From contig JAAYKH010000031.1 in assembly GCA_012522475.1 (NCBI GenBank), positions 1 through 64,000 on the forward strand: a DNA stretch of 64,000 nt, given 5' to 3'. This document shows, piece by piece, positions 18,041 to 26,998 of the stretch (its first letter is position 1; every line of letters begins with the position of its first letter). A program made the position numbers and the translations under genes. The DNA is from Chloroflexota bacterium. GTDB lineage: Bacteria; Chloroflexota; Anaerolineae; Anaerolineales; Anaerolineaceae. The notes beneath the pieces were generated by a model that saw nothing but the letters and a program-made list of their open reading frames with translations, did not search any database and was not told the origin of the DNA.

Positions 18041-18070
18041 TGATGTGAATTAGTTTGATGTGAATTAGTT
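18041..18070 (+). repeat. Tandem 15-base duplication upstream of the cinA-like gene
   Basis: TGATGTGAATTAGTT occurs twice in direct succession (18041-18055 and 18056-18070). It lies in the promoter region of the cinA-like gene: a possible -10, TAAAAT, follows at 18083-18088. It could be a duplicated regulator site or a simple slippage event. Confidence 0.6.
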
Positions 18071-18103
18071 CTAATTATGGGTTAAAATCAATGCAGAGGA
18101 ATT

Positions 18104-19270
18104 ATGCCAAGCTTAGAAATCTTAACCATTGGTACCGAGCTTCTTCTCGGGGAAATCACAGATACTAATTCAACGTATATCGCCAGAACAATGCGCGATC
18201 ATGGCATCGATATCTATCGGATCACAACCATCGGTGACAACCCGGTCCGCATTGCCAATACCATCAAAGAAGGTTTGCAACGGGCTGATATCATTATCAC
18301 CACCGGTGGCTTAGGCCCAACCATCGATGACCCTACCCGCCAGGCGGTGGCCGATGCCGTAGGTCGACGGCTGGTGTTCCGGGATGAACTTTGGGATCAA
18401 ATTGAGAAAAGGTATCAGGTTTACGGAAGAATTCCAACAGAAAACAACCGCCGTCAGGCTTATATTCCTGAGAATGCCATCCCTGTTCACAACCCAGTTG
18501 GTACAGCACCCTGTTTCATTGTTGAACAGAATTCCAAATACATCGTCTCATTGCCCGGCGTCCCCCAAGAGATGAAGCACCTCCTCCATCATCAAATTAT
18601 TCCCTTTTTAAAAGAGCGCTTCGATTTACAATCTCAGACGATCAAAGCTGCTGTTTTGCATGTCGCTTCTATGGGCGAATCTGTGATTGATGAGATCATC
18701 GCAGACCTGGAGGGAAAGTCCAACCCGACTGTTGGCCTCCTGGCACATCCCGGACAGGTTGATATCCGCATCACAGCGAAAGCCGGTTCAGAGCAGGAGG
18801 CCGACCAGCTCATCATCCCAATCATTGAGGAACTTTATCAACGCCTTGGTGATAATATCTACGGTCGTGATGATGAAACACTGGAAGGGGTAGTCACCGC
18901 TCTGCTGCAAGAAAAAGGTTTAAAATTACGTACCATAATTGCGGGGTTTGAACCCGGGTTCAAACTGGTAAACGATCCTTATCAATCGATGATCGAAAAC
19001 GTTAAACACGAAGAAACACAGTTAATCGATCTGGCAACGTTAACAAAAATCGTCAAAACCGAGCACCAGGCTTCACCCGGAAGCTTGGTGTTTGGTATGG
19101 CACTCAATGTATCCGATCATCTCACGCTCCATCTTGCCTTCCAGGGCATTGGAAGAACGGACAGTCTGACAAGGTATTATGGCGGACCGACTCAACATGC
19201 CCATCTTTGGAGCAAGCATGCTGGCCTGGAATGCCTGCGACGAAAGTTGATCAACTATACAGGTCATTAA
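18104..19270 (+). CDS. CinA-like protein with degenerate amidase domain
   Basis: Residues 1-270 are a typical CinA N-terminal domain of the MoaB/MogA fold: EILTIGTELLLGEITDTNS, DIIITTGGLGPTIDD, and SLPGVPQEMKHLL, followed by the KH-like segment. In CinA this part is an ADP-ribose/NMN-related pyrophosphatase. The C-terminal domain should be nicotinamide-nucleotide amidase (PncC) with an ESCTGG nucleophile loop; here that place reads RTIIAGFEPGFKLVND, without Ser, Cys or GG. The end (VFGMALN, LECLRRKLI) still aligns with the last strand and helix. The protein (388 residues) is shorter than the usual 410-430. So I expect the pyrophosphatase to be active and the amidase to be lost. Confidence 0.8.
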   Translation: MPSLEILTIGTELLLGEITDTNSTYIARTMRDHGIDIYRITTIGDNPVRIANTIKEGLQRADIIITTGGLGPTIDDPTRQAVADAVGRRLVFRDELWDQIEKRYQVYGRIPTENNRRQAYIPENAIPVHNPVGTAPCFIVEQNSKYIVSLPGVPQEMKHLLHHQIIPFLKERFDLQSQTIKAAVLHVASMGESVIDEIIADLEGKSNPTVGLLAHPGQVDIRITAKAGSEQEADQLIIPIIEELYQRLGDNIYGRDDETLEGVVTALLQEKGLKLRTIIAGFEPGFKLVNDPYQSMIENVKHEETQLIDLATLTKIVKTEHQASPGSLVFGMALNVSDHLTLHLAFQGIGRTDSLTRYYGGPTQHAHLWSKHAGLECLRRKLINYTGH

Positions 19271-19284
19271 GGAAGGAAATCAAA

Positions 19285-21273
19285 ATGAAACAAGCGAAAT
19301 GGATCTTAAAAAACGCTGTCGTCCTGACGATGGATGAGGACTTTAACCTTTACAAGCCTGGTGCAGTCGCTATTGCCGGGGACAGTATCCTTGCGGTTGG
19401 AAGTCAGGATGAAATCCTTCAAGCTTATCAGGCGGAGAATACCCTGGATTGCCAGGGGAAGATTCTCATGCCCGGTTTAATCAACGCCCATACACATGCT
19501 CCTATGACCTTGCTGCGCGGTCTGGCGGATGACCTCAGGTTAGATGTATGGTTAATGGGGTATATGATGCCCGTAGAAAGGGAGTTTGTTTCACCAGAGT
19601 TTGTGCGTCTGGGAACCCAGCTTGCCTGCGCAGAAAGTATTCGCAGTGGGGTGACCACCTTTGTAGACATGTATTATTTTGAACAAGATATTGCCGAGGC
19701 CACTGCCGAAGCAGGTTTGAGAGCAATTTGTGCACAAACAGTTTTGAAATTTCCAACGCCCGACGCATATTCATACGAGGAATCACTCGCAGCTGCTGAG
19801 GAGTTTATAAAAGCCTGGAAAGACCATCCGCTCATCATCCCCTCCGTTGCTCCGCATGCACCCTATACCTGTACGGATGAAATTTATTTTGCATGCACGC
19901 AACTGGCTCAGAAATATGACGTCCCCTTACATACTCACATTGCAGAGACCGCAATTGAGGTTGAAAACATCCGAAAAGAATATGGCATGCCGGTGGTGCC
20001 CTTTGTTCGCAAGCGGGGCCTGTTTGATGCCAAAGTGATCGCCGCACATTGTGTTCACATCGATGAGGGCGAGATGCGCACCCTCAAAAATGCTGGTGCT
20101 GGCGTAGCTCACAACCCTTCCTCCAACCTTAAGCTTGCCTCCGGATTTGCCAATGTCACCCGCATGCTTGAGCTGGGTTTGAACGTAGGCATTGGTACCG
20201 ATGGACCCGCCTCCAACAATGACCTCGATATGATTGAAGAAATCCGCCTGGCATCGATGATTGCGAAATGTGCTTCCGGGGACCCCACGGCCCTACCCGC
20301 CCGGCAAACCCTGGCCATGGCCACCAGCCTGGGTGCAAAAGCAATTCACATGGATCACTTGACCGGTTCGCTGGTGCCCGGAAAACGAGCCGACCTGATC
20401 TTGATCGGAATTGATGAGCTGCACAATTCACCCAGTTTTACTCACAACAGTGACGGCGTCTATGCCCAAATTATCTATGCTGCAAAATCAACGGATATCA
20501 GTCATGTGATGGTCAATGGTCAGTGGTTGATGCGCGACCGCAACCTGCTCACCCTGGACGAGCGCCAATTGATCCAGGATGCACAAGCCTACGCAAAGAA
20601 AATTGACGCCTTTCTTATTAAACGTGAACGCTCAGTATTGTCAAAGCTCATCGCAATTGGCGAAACCACGGAAGAAGAAAGCTTTGAAGTTCAGTCAAAG
20701 ATTCGTATCAACGATCCAGAGACCATCATCAACGCCCTCGCAAAAGAAGCGATCAAAATTGAATATACTCGCCATTACCATGAGTATGACACTTATTTCT
20801 TCTTCGAAGATGAAAGCGAAGGCCGTTTGCGCTATCGTGAGGACGAATTTATCAACGAAAAGGGTGAGGTCACCAACGTAAGAGGCCGTCTCACGGTGGT
20901 TGGCGCCACTTCTGAAGACACTTTTGAGCATGATGTCATGTTGTCGCGCAGTCGCTTCTTAGCTTCAGCCACACATTCGCTGAGATTCTACCGAGAATAC
21001 TTTGCCCCTTCCCGGGAAATCGATATTGAAAAAAATCGGCGGCGGTTTAAAATCCAATTTAAAGGGATCGATTTCTACATCAATATCGACACGCTGATTA
21101 ATCCCAATTTAGGCCATTTCCTTGAGGTTAAAAGTCGCACCTGGAGCAGAGAAGATGCTGTGCGGAAATCCAAAGCGATCAGGGAATTGATCGAATACTT
21201 GGGCGCCTCTTCTGAAATAGTTGAAGCACAAGACTATATCGAAATTGTCCTTGCACATGTATCGCCAGATTAA
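19285..21273 (+). CDS. Amidohydrolase (SAH/MTA deaminase-like) fused to a CYTH domain
   Basis: ATG 19285 follows GGAAGGAAA. Residues about 1-445 are a metal-dependent deaminase of the MtaD/SsnA/TrzN group: MPGLINAHTHAPMTLLRG, SVAPHAPYTCTDE, HTHIAETAIEVE, AAHCVHIDEGE and GIGTDGPASNNDLDM. These supply the His, Glu and Asp of the metal site. Residues about 475-655 form a CYTH (triphosphate tunnel) domain: an ExQxK variant of the ExExK motif (EVQSK), YDTYFFFEDESEGRLRYRE, EKNRRRFKIQFKG, INIDTL, and LGHFLEVKSR. CYTH domains bind triphosphates such as ATP or thiamine triphosphate. The combination suggests deamination of a nucleoside-like compound controlled by, or coupled to, a triphosphate. Followed 18 bases later by glgA. 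Confidence 0.82.
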   Translation: MKQAKWILKNAVVLTMDEDFNLYKPGAVAIAGDSILAVGSQDEILQAYQAENTLDCQGKILMPGLINAHTHAPMTLLRGLADDLRLDVWLMGYMMPVEREFVSPEFVRLGTQLACAESIRSGVTTFVDMYYFEQDIAEATAEAGLRAICAQTVLKFPTPDAYSYEESLAAAEEFIKAWKDHPLIIPSVAPHAPYTCTDEIYFACTQLAQKYDVPLHTHIAETAIEVENIRKEYGMPVVPFVRKRGLFDAKVIAAHCVHIDEGEMRTLKNAGAGVAHNPSSNLKLASGFANVTRMLELGLNVGIGTDGPASNNDLDMIEEIRLASMIAKCASGDPTALPARQTLAMATSLGAKAIHMDHLTGSLVPGKRADLILIGIDELHNSPSFTHNSDGVYAQIIYAAKSTDISHVMVNGQWLMRDRNLLTLDERQLIQDAQAYAKKIDAFLIKRERSVLSKLIAIGETTEEESFEVQSKIRINDPETIINALAKEAIKIEYTRHYHEYDTYFFFEDESEGRLRYREDEFINEKGEVTNVRGRLTVVGATSEDTFEHDVMLSRSRFLASATHSLRFYREYFAPSREIDIEKNRRRFKIQFKGIDFYINIDTLINPNLGHFLEVKSRTWSREDAVRKSKAIRELIEYLGASSEIVEAQDYIEIVLAHVSPD

Positions 21274-21291
21274 AATGAAAGTAAACAGCTT

Positions 21292-22770
21292 ATGACGGTT
21301 AATGTTCTTTTTATTGCCGCAGAATCTGAACCTTTTATCAAAATTGGTGGGTTGGGCGATGTCGCCGGGGCATTGCCTGCTGCCATTCACCGCATCGCAG
21401 AAAAACAACCTGCTGCTTACCCTATCGACATCCGCGTTGCCCTACCTTATTATCGCGCGATCAAAGAAAAAGGTTTTCCTGTTAAATTCCTTGGCGAATT
21501 TAATGTCCCCAAAAAAGAAACAGCCATCCCCTGCCAGGTTTATCTTTTTGCCGATGGTGAATTTCCGGTCTATTTTTTAGATGGCGCTCCCATTGCAGAA
21601 TCGGCCCAGGTTTATTCGCTAAATACAAGCGACGATGGTGACAAATTTGTCTTTTTTTCCTCGGCAGCTCTAAGATTGGCCGACTTCCTGAACTGGAAGA
21701 TAGATATCTTGCATGCAAACGATTGGCACACTGCCACGGCGATCTACGCCCTGAAGAATTCCCTCATTTCTTCACCGCAACTTTCCAGGACAAAAACCGT
21801 CCATTCTTTGCACAACTTACCTTTTATGGGCTACGGCATTCAGCAATCCTTAAGCGATTATGGCCTGCCCCCCTCTCAAAACCCAACCCTCCCTGAATGG
21901 GCCCGCCATGTGCCGCTGCCCCTGGGTTTATTGCACGCGGATAAAATCATCGCTGTCTCTCCGCATTATGCCAAAGAGATCCTCACGCCACAATTTGGTT
22001 GTGGGCTTGAAGATTTCCTTGCAACGCGCACACAAGCGCTGACTGGTATCATCAACGGGCTGGACATCGACCTGTGGAACCCGGAGACTAACCCCCATAT
22101 CCAGCAAAATTTTACGGCAGACTCCTTATCCCGACGATTGGTGAACAAACGCCATCTGCAAACAAAATTCCAGCTTCCGAAAAATGATCGTGTCCCTGTG
22201 ATGACGCTCATCAGCCGTATGGACCCACAAAAAGGGATCGATATCGCCTTGAAGGGCCTGGAGTATTGTCAAGACCTTGACTGGCAGGCTGTCATCCTGG
22301 GGACGGGTACACCCGAAGTTGAAGCGCAGGCCCGAGAACTGGAAACCAGGTTTCCTGATCGTGTGCGGGCTATCATTGATTTTGATAACAAACTGGCGCA
22401 TCAGCTTTACGCAGGCGCAGATCTCTTCCTGATGCCGTCCAGGTATGAACCCTGTGGTTTATCGCAAATGATCTCCATGCGTTATGGCTGCATACCGGTG
22501 GCAAGAAAAACCGGCGGGTTAGCAGATACCATTCACTCTGTTTCTGGAAGTGTGAATGGAGGCACCGGGTTCCTGTTCGTTGAGCCCTATCCTTCTGCTT
22601 TTGCAGGTGCGGTCAAACGCGCCATCCGCTACTATCACAAACCGGAGTTATGGGAGATAATCCAACGCAACGGCATGAAAATCGATTTTTCATGGGAAAG
22701 CTCGGCTAAAAAATATATTGAAATTTATCTTGCCCTGGCAAAAACACCCCGGGCAGCTGATGAGGCTTAG
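21292..22770 (+). CDS. glgA: Glycogen synthase
   Basis: A 492-residue GT5 enzyme that extends alpha-1,4-glucan from ADP-glucose. The ADP-glucose-binding motif near the N-terminus is FIKIGGLGDVAGALP (KxGGL). HANDWHTATAIYALK, TVHSLHNLPFMG and GIINGLDIDLWNP follow. The C-terminal lobe contains ISRMDPQKGIDIAL and PSRYEPCGLSQMISMRYG, with the catalytic Glu, and TGGLADT. The length and motif order are normal. The neighbour malQ starts four bases after its stop, giving a small glucan metabolism pair. Confidence 0.93.
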   Translation: MTVNVLFIAAESEPFIKIGGLGDVAGALPAAIHRIAEKQPAAYPIDIRVALPYYRAIKEKGFPVKFLGEFNVPKKETAIPCQVYLFADGEFPVYFLDGAPIAESAQVYSLNTSDDGDKFVFFSSAALRLADFLNWKIDILHANDWHTATAIYALKNSLISSPQLSRTKTVHSLHNLPFMGYGIQQSLSDYGLPPSQNPTLPEWARHVPLPLGLLHADKIIAVSPHYAKEILTPQFGCGLEDFLATRTQALTGIINGLDIDLWNPETNPHIQQNFTADSLSRRLVNKRHLQTKFQLPKNDRVPVMTLISRMDPQKGIDIALKGLEYCQDLDWQAVILGTGTPEVEAQARELETRFPDRVRAIIDFDNKLAHQLYAGADLFLMPSRYEPCGLSQMISMRYGCIPVARKTGGLADTIHSVSGSVNGGTGFLFVEPYPSAFAGAVKRAIRYYHKPELWEIIQRNGMKIDFSWESSAKKYIEIYLALAKTPRAADEA

Positions 22771-22773
22771 CTA

Positions 22774-24273
22774 ATGGAACAAAATCGTGCTTCTGGAGTC
22801 ATCCTCCACCCCACCAGTCTGCCAAGCCCAGACGGTATCGGAGATCTGGGCCCTGAAGCCTATCGCTGGATTGATTTCTTGTACCGGTCAGGTAGTCAGT
22901 TATGGCAGGTTTTACCCTTAGGTCCAACTGGATATGCCGATTCTCCCTACCAGTGCTTTTCTGCTTTTGCGGGCAACCCTTATTTGATCAGCGCAACCAT
23001 CCTGCTTGATCAGGGACTGCTAACCAATGCAGATCTTGAAGATCGTCCAAACTTTCCTCTCGAAAGGGTTGATTATGGCCCCGTAATCGAATGGAAAATA
23101 AAATTGCTTCACAGGAGTTTTGAAAACTTCACGCAATCAGCCAACCCGATATTAAAAGCAGAATTTGAGGACTTTAAAAACGCCCATAAAGATTGGTTGG
23201 CACCCTATTCAATATTTATGGCGATCAAACAAGCCCAGGGCGGTGTTTCCTGGAGTGAATGGCCCGAACCTCTCAGAAAGCGAGACGGCAAAGCATTAAC
23301 CAAATTCATCAAAGGGTCACACAACGCGATCGAATTTCAATCCTACCAGCAATTTATTTTCCACCGTCAATGGAAAGCGTTGCGGGATTACGCCCATGAA
23401 AAGGGCATCCGCATTATCGGTGACATTCCAATCTTCGTCGCTTACGACAGCGCTGACGTATGGATGAACAAAGATTTATTTTATCTGGATGAAAACGACC
23501 TTCCCGAGGTGGTGGCTGGCGTTCCCCCGGATTACTTCTCCGAAACCGGGCAACTGTGGGGCAATCCATTGTATAAATGGGATGTTCACCAAGCCGAGGG
23601 CTATCGGTGGTGGCTTTCCCGCCTGAAAGCGGTATTAACCCAGGTTGATATTGTGCGACTTGATCACTTTCGAGGCTTTGAAGCCTACTGGGAGGTACCC
23701 TTCGGCAATGAAACCGCTATTGAAGGCCAATGGGTTAAAGGGCCGGGTGAGGATTTCTTCCGCGTAATCAAGGAAGAATTAGGGGAATTGCCCATCATCG
23801 CCGAAGACTTGGGGGTGATCACCGAACCAGTTTTACAGATGCGCGATAACTACAACCTGCCCGGCATGAAAATCCTCCGGTTCGCTTTTGCATCCGACCC
23901 TGAAGACATTTTTCTGCCGCACAATTACCCAGAGAAATGTGTCGCTTACACCGGCACACACGATAATAACACCACCCGGGGCTGGTATGAATCGGCGCCC
24001 GAACGAGAACAGGATTTCTGTCGCCGCTATCTGGCCCGTCCCGGGCATGATATCGCCTGGTCGATGATCAGGGTTTTATGGCGGTCGGTCGCTGCTTGGG
24101 TTCTGGCGCCCATGCAGGATATTCTCAGTCTGAGTTACTGGGCCAGGATGAATTTTCCAGGAACTGCCTCTGGCAATTGGTGCTGGCGTATGCACCCCGA
24201 TGCCATCAACGATAGTTTAATTGATAGGCTACACGAAGCTAACTTTTTGTATGGCCGCTTGACGCAAGCGTAA
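22774..24273 (+). CDS. malQ: 4-alpha-glucanotransferase (amylomaltase)
   Basis: A 499-residue GH77 enzyme. It begins SGVILHPTSLPSPDGIGDLG and carries LPLGPTGYADSPYQC. The catalytic nucleophile is the Asp in IVRLDHFRGFEAYWEVP, the acid/base the Glu in IIAEDLGVIT, and the stabilising Asp lies in YTGTHDNNTTRGWY. It transfers glucan segments between alpha-1,4 chains; with glgA it would remodel glycogen. It ends seven bases from the convergent transporter gene, with no room for a separate terminator. Confidence 0.95.
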   Translation: MEQNRASGVILHPTSLPSPDGIGDLGPEAYRWIDFLYRSGSQLWQVLPLGPTGYADSPYQCFSAFAGNPYLISATILLDQGLLTNADLEDRPNFPLERVDYGPVIEWKIKLLHRSFENFTQSANPILKAEFEDFKNAHKDWLAPYSIFMAIKQAQGGVSWSEWPEPLRKRDGKALTKFIKGSHNAIEFQSYQQFIFHRQWKALRDYAHEKGIRIIGDIPIFVAYDSADVWMNKDLFYLDENDLPEVVAGVPPDYFSETGQLWGNPLYKWDVHQAEGYRWWLSRLKAVLTQVDIVRLDHFRGFEAYWEVPFGNETAIEGQWVKGPGEDFFRVIKEELGELPIIAEDLGVITEPVLQMRDNYNLPGMKILRFAFASDPEDIFLPHNYPEKCVAYTGTHDNNTTRGWYESAPEREQDFCRRYLARPGHDIAWSMIRVLWRSVAAWVLAPMQDILSLSYWARMNFPGTASGNWCWRMHPDAINDSLIDRLHEANFLYGRLTQA

Positions 24274-24280
24274 AAAGATG

Positions 24281-25309
24281 TCATCCACCAGGCTTATTTA
24301 AATGAAACTCGCAGTCAAAATATGCCCCATTAACCCGCTTTGCCCGCCCAATTGAACCGATGACGATCCCAATCATGATCAACATCGCCCCTGCGCCTTC
24401 GAGAAGCGTGGGGCTTTCTTTAAGAAATATCAGCGCCAGAATGATTGTCCCAATCGGTTCGCCCAACAGGGTCAGGGCGACATAGGCGGCTGAGATGTGT
24501 TTCAAAGCCCAATTTAACAGCGAATGTCCCAACAACTGGGGAAAGAGGCCCAAAGCCAACAACCATACGTAGGTTTTGGGCGCATAAGAGTGGATCGGTT
24601 CTGCACGGATAATTGTTACGATCACCAAAAGGAGCGCTGCAACGCCATACACCAGGGCCGTATACGCGATCGTGTTCAATTTCTTTCTCAATTGACGGCC
24701 GATGATCATATACCCGGCTGCCATCCAGGCGCCAAACAGAGCCAGGAAGTTACCCCACATGGCCCGTTTGTTGACGATCAATGCCTGGCAGACAAATTCA
24801 CCTTGTACAAGTTGGCATGTATGCCCGATTCCAACGATGACCCCGCCTGTAATTGAGACGAGCAAGCCAATCAACACCGATCGCCGAATCGGTTCTTTTA
24901 AGATAAAAGGGGAAAGCAAAGCTACCCACAAAGGTGTCGTGGTGACCAGCACTACTGAACTGGCCACCGAGGTAAGCTCCAGCGAGTTAATCCACGTCGC
25001 AAAATGCAGGGCTAAAAACACACCTGAAAGGCAGCCTTTGAGCAAGTCAGCTCGAGTCAGGCTTTGCCACTGCTGGCGATACCGTACCCATGCAATCGGT
25101 AAAAGAACGGCACTGGCAATTACCAATCTTGCTGCTGCAATCACAATCGAAGGCGCTTCCTGTTGCGCAAACCGTGTGAAGATTGACGCCGTCGAGACGA
25201 AAAGTATCCCCGCGGTGGTCGCCAAAACAGGCTGGAATCGTTTAGAGCGTTGCCCTGAGGTGTGCATCAGGGGTAATTGTAATGCAATCCACGAGCTTGA
25301 CAAAGTCAA
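24281..25309 (-). CDS. EamA/DMT superfamily transporter
   Basis: Ten predicted membrane helices in two EamA repeats of about 140 residues, e.g. VLATTAGILFVSTASIFTRF and ALHFATWINSLELTSVASSV in the first repeat and YVALTLLGEPIGTIILALIF in the second, where the conserved E-P pair lies. The family exports metabolites or amino acids; the substrate is unknown. The open frame begins with TTG 25309; an ATG at 25267 (MHTSGQRSKRF) is a more likely start and would make a 328-residue protein. Divergent from the ferredoxin gene. Confidence 0.83.
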   Translation of the reverse strand: MTLSSSWIALQLPLMHTSGQRSKRFQPVLATTAGILFVSTASIFTRFAQQEAPSIVIAAARLVIASAVLLPIAWVRYRQQWQSLTRADLLKGCLSGVFLALHFATWINSLELTSVASSVVLVTTTPLWVALLSPFILKEPIRRSVLIGLLVSITGGVIVGIGHTCQLVQGEFVCQALIVNKRAMWGNFLALFGAWMAAGYMIIGRQLRKKLNTIAYTALVYGVAALLLVIVTIIRAEPIHSYAPKTYVWLLALGLFPQLLGHSLLNWALKHISAAYVALTLLGEPIGTIILALIFLKESPTLLEGAGAMLIMIGIVIGSIGRAKRVNGAYFDCEFHLNKPGG

Positions 25310-25353
25310 TCAGCAATACTAAAATGCCCTAAACTTTTAGCAGTGGAGGAAAA

Positions 25354-25770
25354 ATGACCCATATTATAACCAGCCTGTGTGTGCGTGAAGGTAGTTGTGT
25401 GACCGTTTGTCCCGTTGAATGCATTATCCCCGGCAAACCACAGGAAGCATGGCCCTGGTTCTATATTGATCCATCAACCTGCATTGACTGCGGTGCTTGT
25501 GTGCCCGAATGCCCCTTTAATGCTATCTTCCCGGAAGCAGATGTTCCAGAAGGTTTCATCGCCCAGGGTGGCGAAGTTCAATCCATGCCGCAAGGAACAC
25601 CCGGGTTTGACGAACCCTTTGATGGTTATGATTACGAAGGGAATCCAATTCACATTGATTTCACTCGCGAACTTGAAGAAGGCAAAATCGTTGACCTTAC
25701 CAGAGATATTCAAGCAAATTATGATTATTTCAAGGAAGGTCCGGGGTATGAAGCGCTGGATATGCCTTAA
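25354..25770 (+). CDS. Seven-iron-type ferredoxin with acidic C-terminal extension
   Basis: A 138-residue protein. First cluster motif: C9, C15 and C19-Pro, plus C23. Second cluster: C47-x2-C50-x2-C53-x3-C57-Pro (CIDCGACVPECP). This resembles 7Fe/8Fe ferredoxins of the FdxA kind, although spacing in the first motif (x5 rather than x2) favours a [3Fe-4S] or altered site. The roughly 75-residue C-terminal tail (PEADVPEGF onward) is acidic and has no cysteines; similar tails occur in FdxA-like proteins. GTGGAGGAAAA precedes the ATG. The partner redox enzyme is not evident nearby. Confidence 0.85.
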   Translation: MTHIITSLCVREGSCVTVCPVECIIPGKPQEAWPWFYIDPSTCIDCGACVPECPFNAIFPEADVPEGFIAQGGEVQSMPQGTPGFDEPFDGYDYEGNPIHIDFTRELEEGKIVDLTRDIQANYDYFKEGPGYEALDMP

Positions 25771-25858
25771 ACCAGTGCCTGCTTAATCAACCAGAATCTA
25801 TCGACAAGAAAAGGCTATGGTTGCAGGTTACATCCCGTATCCCCCCTTCAAAAATCAT

Positions 25859-26998
25859 TCAGTCACAACTGTTGTTTAGATGTTCCTCAAATGTGACCGC
25901 AAAATTGTGCCGGCCAGACTCGTCACAGGCAGCCCTGAAATAATAATAGGGGGTGTTTGCCGGAAAGGCAACAGCTCTGAGCGATTCTAAATCGGGGTTG
26001 CAAATCGGGGTTGGCGGCAGTGCATCATACAGATAAGTATTAAAGGGTGAATTAATCGTCAGGTCGTTCAAAGATAACGGGGATTTCCACCAGGATTTCG
26101 TTGCCTCATCAAAACCAAGCGCGTACTGGACCGTCGGATCGGTCTCCAGGCGCATGCCAATCTCAAGGCGGTTAAAAAATACAGAGGCAATCAGCGGCTT
26201 TTCTTCATCTAACACGGCTTCTCTTTCAACAATTGAAGCCAATTTAACAGCATCGGTAAGCGTGAGCCCCTGGCGCGCAAACCCTTCTACCAGCGTTGGA
26301 TCAACTTGTGTATTAAATTCCGACAAAGTCATCACCAGCAAAACATCCAAACTGGATTCCCTTGGCAAGCTATAGGTGCCAGGAAATAAAAAGCCTTCCA
26401 ATGAAGTTAAATCCGTTAACGAAACCAGGGCAAAATAACCTTGCGGCGGGTGATATGCGGCTTCAATAAAGGCCTCAGCAGGTATCGTCAGCCCACTCCC
26501 GGCCACATTTGCAGCCACCTCCTCAATACGCCATCCCGGTAAAATCGTAATGATAGCATCTTTTGGCGTCGCGTCCAAAAGCGATGTAACAATTTCCACC
26601 GGCGACGTTTGCGGGCCCAAGCTAAACTGCCCCGCTTTTAATTCCCTGTCCAACCCGGTATACAACAAATACATGCGCAGCAACTCTGCGTCGGGGATTA
26701 ATCCAGCCCCTTCTAAACGGATACAGATCATTGCCACAGATTCACCCTCACTGATGGCAAAGCTTTGCTCTTCCCCAAAAAGAGAGGTTGGTTCGGTCAG
26801 CGCTCGGCGATGTATAAACAATTCAGCTGGAATAACCATCCGCTGCACAGTGGACAAATTCTTAGAAGGTTGACCAAACTCAACTCGAACCGCGCGCATC
26901 ATCAGTAAATAAGTCGCCACAGCAGTCAGGCCAGCAATCAACAAGAACAGAATAAGCACTCCAATTACGCGCCGACCTTTCTTACGATTGCTCATCAT
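25859..26998 (-). CDS. mltG: Endolytic murein transglycosylase (MltG/YceG-like)
   Basis: One N-terminal membrane helix (about residues 10-30 from ATG 26998), then a LysM-like subdomain with AISEGESVAMICIRLEGAGL, and the YceG catalytic core. The core contains SLEGFLFPGTYSL with the catalytic Glu, VKLASIVEREAV, VFFNRLEIGMRLETDPTVQY, and SPFNTYLYDALPPTPICNP. MltG cleaves nascent glycan strands at the membrane and ends their synthesis. An upstream in-frame codon at 27028 is possible, but GGTGG sits directly before the ATG pair at 26998/26995. The start lies inside the end of ruvX (translational coupling). Confidence 0.92.
   Translation of the reverse strand: MMSNRKKGRRVIGVLILFLLIAGLTAVATYLLMMRAVRVEFGQPSKNLSTVQRMVIPAELFIHRRALTEPTSLFGEEQSFAISEGESVAMICIRLEGAGLIPDAELLRMYLLYTGLDRELKAGQFSLGPQTSPVEIVTSLLDATPKDAIITILPGWRIEEVAANVAGSGLTIPAEAFIEAAYHPPQGYFALVSLTDLTSLEGFLFPGTYSLPRESSLDVLLVMTLSEFNTQVDPTLVEGFARQGLTLTDAVKLASIVEREAVLDEEKPLIASVFFNRLEIGMRLETDPTVQYALGFDEATKSWWKSPLSLNDLTINSPFNTYLYDALPPTPICNPDLESLRAVAFPANTPYYYFRAACDESGRHNFAVTFEEHLNNSCD

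Noticed and set aside
24702-25322. Long plus-strand frame opposite the EamA transporter
   Set aside because: It is antisense to a clear ten-helix membrane protein; its composition reflects the complementary codons and no family pattern is visible.
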